Source: Planctomycetota bacterium
Lineage (GTDB): Bacteria; Planctomycetota; SZUA-567
DNA: 64,000 nt
NCBI GenBank assembly: GCA_020060765.1
Contig: JAGUZQ010000034.1
Span: forward strand, 1-64,000
Direction of reading: 5' to 3'
Every line of letters starts with the position of its first letter. Within the stretch, counting starts at the first letter, position 1. The translations under genes and the position numbers were made by a program. This document shows positions 63,228 through 64,000 of this stretch, piece after piece. The notes beneath the pieces were generated by a model. The model worked only from the letters and a program-made list of their open reading frames with translations, was not told the DNA's origin and searched no databases.

Positions 63228-63514
63228 TCGCATCTCCAATCGTAGCCTGCCAGAGCTATTCCGAAAATACCGGGTACAAAGAGTACTTGAATAAGCCAGC
63301 ACACGGATAGTTTTATCAAAACCGACCCGGGTGTCAATCTAAAACCGACAACGGTCTCTGCATGCAATAATGGTGCAAGCCGGTTTTGGCTTGTAATCCT
63401 GATCAAAGAATTTTATAGTGCATTCGCTGGAAAAAACCGATTTCACTAAACCGTTTATCCGCGCCCGACGCTTATCAAGTAGCAAGAGCGTGTCGAAAAG
63501 GCCAGGAGGAAACC

Positions 63515-64000
63515 ATGTCTGAGCAAAATGAAATTATCGCTGATTACTTGGCCGGGGTGCTTTCGCCAGAGCGCAGGCGTCAGTTCGAACAGTCGCTGGA
63601 AAACAACCGCGAGTTACAAGCGCAAGTAGCTGCGATGCAAACTCTTATCGGGCAAATGAAAGCCGCGCCCCAGGAACAGATGCCGCGTGACCTGACCGCC
63701 GACGTGATGGAAAAAATCAGGCGGGAAAATGTCGTCCCCTTCCCGCTACGGATCAGGATGGTGTTGAAACATTTCCCCGCCGCTGCCGCCGCCGCGCTGG
63801 TGTTGTGGCTGACCCTGTTCTCGACCTCTCCAATAAATGAGAAAAACGGGAATAACGGGAGTAATGGCCAGCAAAAAAAAGCAACGCACGTGGCCTCGGC
63901 GACAGAGAATCATCAACAAATGGCATTGCAGTGGCTGGCTGCGAAGCAGCAGAGCGACGGTTCCTGGGATGTGGCGGCGTACGGCGGACAGCAAATCCAC
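63515..64000 (+). CDS. Anti-sigma-like membrane protein with terpenoid-cyclase-like repeat (partial)
   Basis: The first 162 codons of a gene that runs off the window with no stop. AGGAGG lies 7 nt before the ATG. Residues 1-40 (IIADYLAGVLSPERRRQFEQSLENNRELQAQVAAM) look like the N-terminus of anti-sigma-factor-type proteins but lack the zinc His/Cys. A membrane span follows (AAAAAALVLWLTLFS), then a Gly/Asn/Lys linker and QMALQWLAAKQQSDGSWDVAAYGGQ, which is a prenyltransferase/squalene-oxidase repeat. Related anti-sigma/cyclase-repeat proteins occur in PVC bacteria. The rest cannot be seen. Confidence 0.65.
   Translation, partial: MSEQNEIIADYLAGVLSPERRRQFEQSLENNRELQAQVAAMQTLIGQMKAAPQEQMPRDLTADVMEKIRRENVVPFPLRIRMVLKHFPAAAAAALVLWLTLFSTSPINEKNGNNGSNGQQKKATHVASATENHQQMALQWLAAKQQSDGSWDVAAYGGQQIH

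Overview
This is a GC-rich bacterial chromosomal window with about 49 protein genes and no rRNA or tRNA that I could recognise. The gene set points to the PVC superphylum, most probably Lentisphaerota (Victivallis/Oligosphaera-like). It has a prepilin-type pseudopilin next to glycoside hydrolases and a LacI regulator, a DUF4838 glycosidase lipoprotein, a GH116 (DUF608) enzyme, a uroporphyrinogen-decarboxylase-like protein with a divergent AraC regulator, a MurA with Asp in place of the catalytic Cys (as in chlamydiae), and a membrane protein that appears to join an anti-sigma-like N-terminus to a terpenoid-cyclase-like repeat. The phylum call is an inference from gene content, not a placement.

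Layout. 0.2-7.0 kb (minus): secreted hydrolase, poly(A) polymerase, murA, degenerate hydrolase-like protein. 7.2-15.3 kb: a Ser/Arg-rich membrane protein, an acyltransferase, glutaredoxin, a repeat-rich 0.8 kb gap, a GT4/polysaccharide-deacetylase pair, a zinc-ribbon membrane protein, an alpha/beta hydrolase lacking its nucleophile, and a URO-D/AraC divergent pair. 16.2-27.6 kb: a long minus-strand series (xer recombinase, ispF, GT87, GT4, rluB-like, manA, and the split parts of a CoA-dehydratase activase system around a secreted esterase). 27.8-29.5 kb: lipA-nadK. 29.6-30.8 kb: a HigBA-type toxin-antitoxin operon with a third gene. 31.2-35.1 kb: a giant FliD-like flagellar cap protein behind a good sigma28-type promoter. 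35.2-42.6 kb: zinc-ribbon protein, AsmA-like protein, coaD, alkaline-phosphatase-superfamily protein. 42.6-51.2 kb: a glycan-degradation locus (esterase, DUF4838, pseudopilin fused in frame to an AbiEi-type antitoxin domain, LacI, GH116). 51.6-57.2 kb: PPC-domain protein, MoxR ATPase, O-antigen-ligase-like protein, FemAB-like acetyltransferase, ribokinase, adk. 57.5-61.6 kb: unknown gene, small lipoprotein, GH57-like protein. 61.6-64 kb: a hairpin-rich gap, a membrane protein, and the start of an anti-sigma/cyclase-repeat protein that runs off the end.

The most unusual content is non-coding. Three repeat families are interleaved with the genes. R1 is a ~158-bp block of five or six consecutive hairpins found just downstream of two genes. 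R2 is a 162-165-bp MITE-like element with 16-bp terminal inverted repeats and two internal hairpins, with a compensatory stem change in a third copy. R3 is a ~102-nt block that in both copies ends at the Shine-Dalgarno sequence of the following gene, in the same orientation, so it looks like a duplicated 5' leader that could sequester the ribosome-binding site. Other points of interest are the antitoxin-pseudopilin fusion, a discoidin-like module inside the flagellar cap protein, and two alpha/beta-hydrolase-like proteins with no nucleophile serine.
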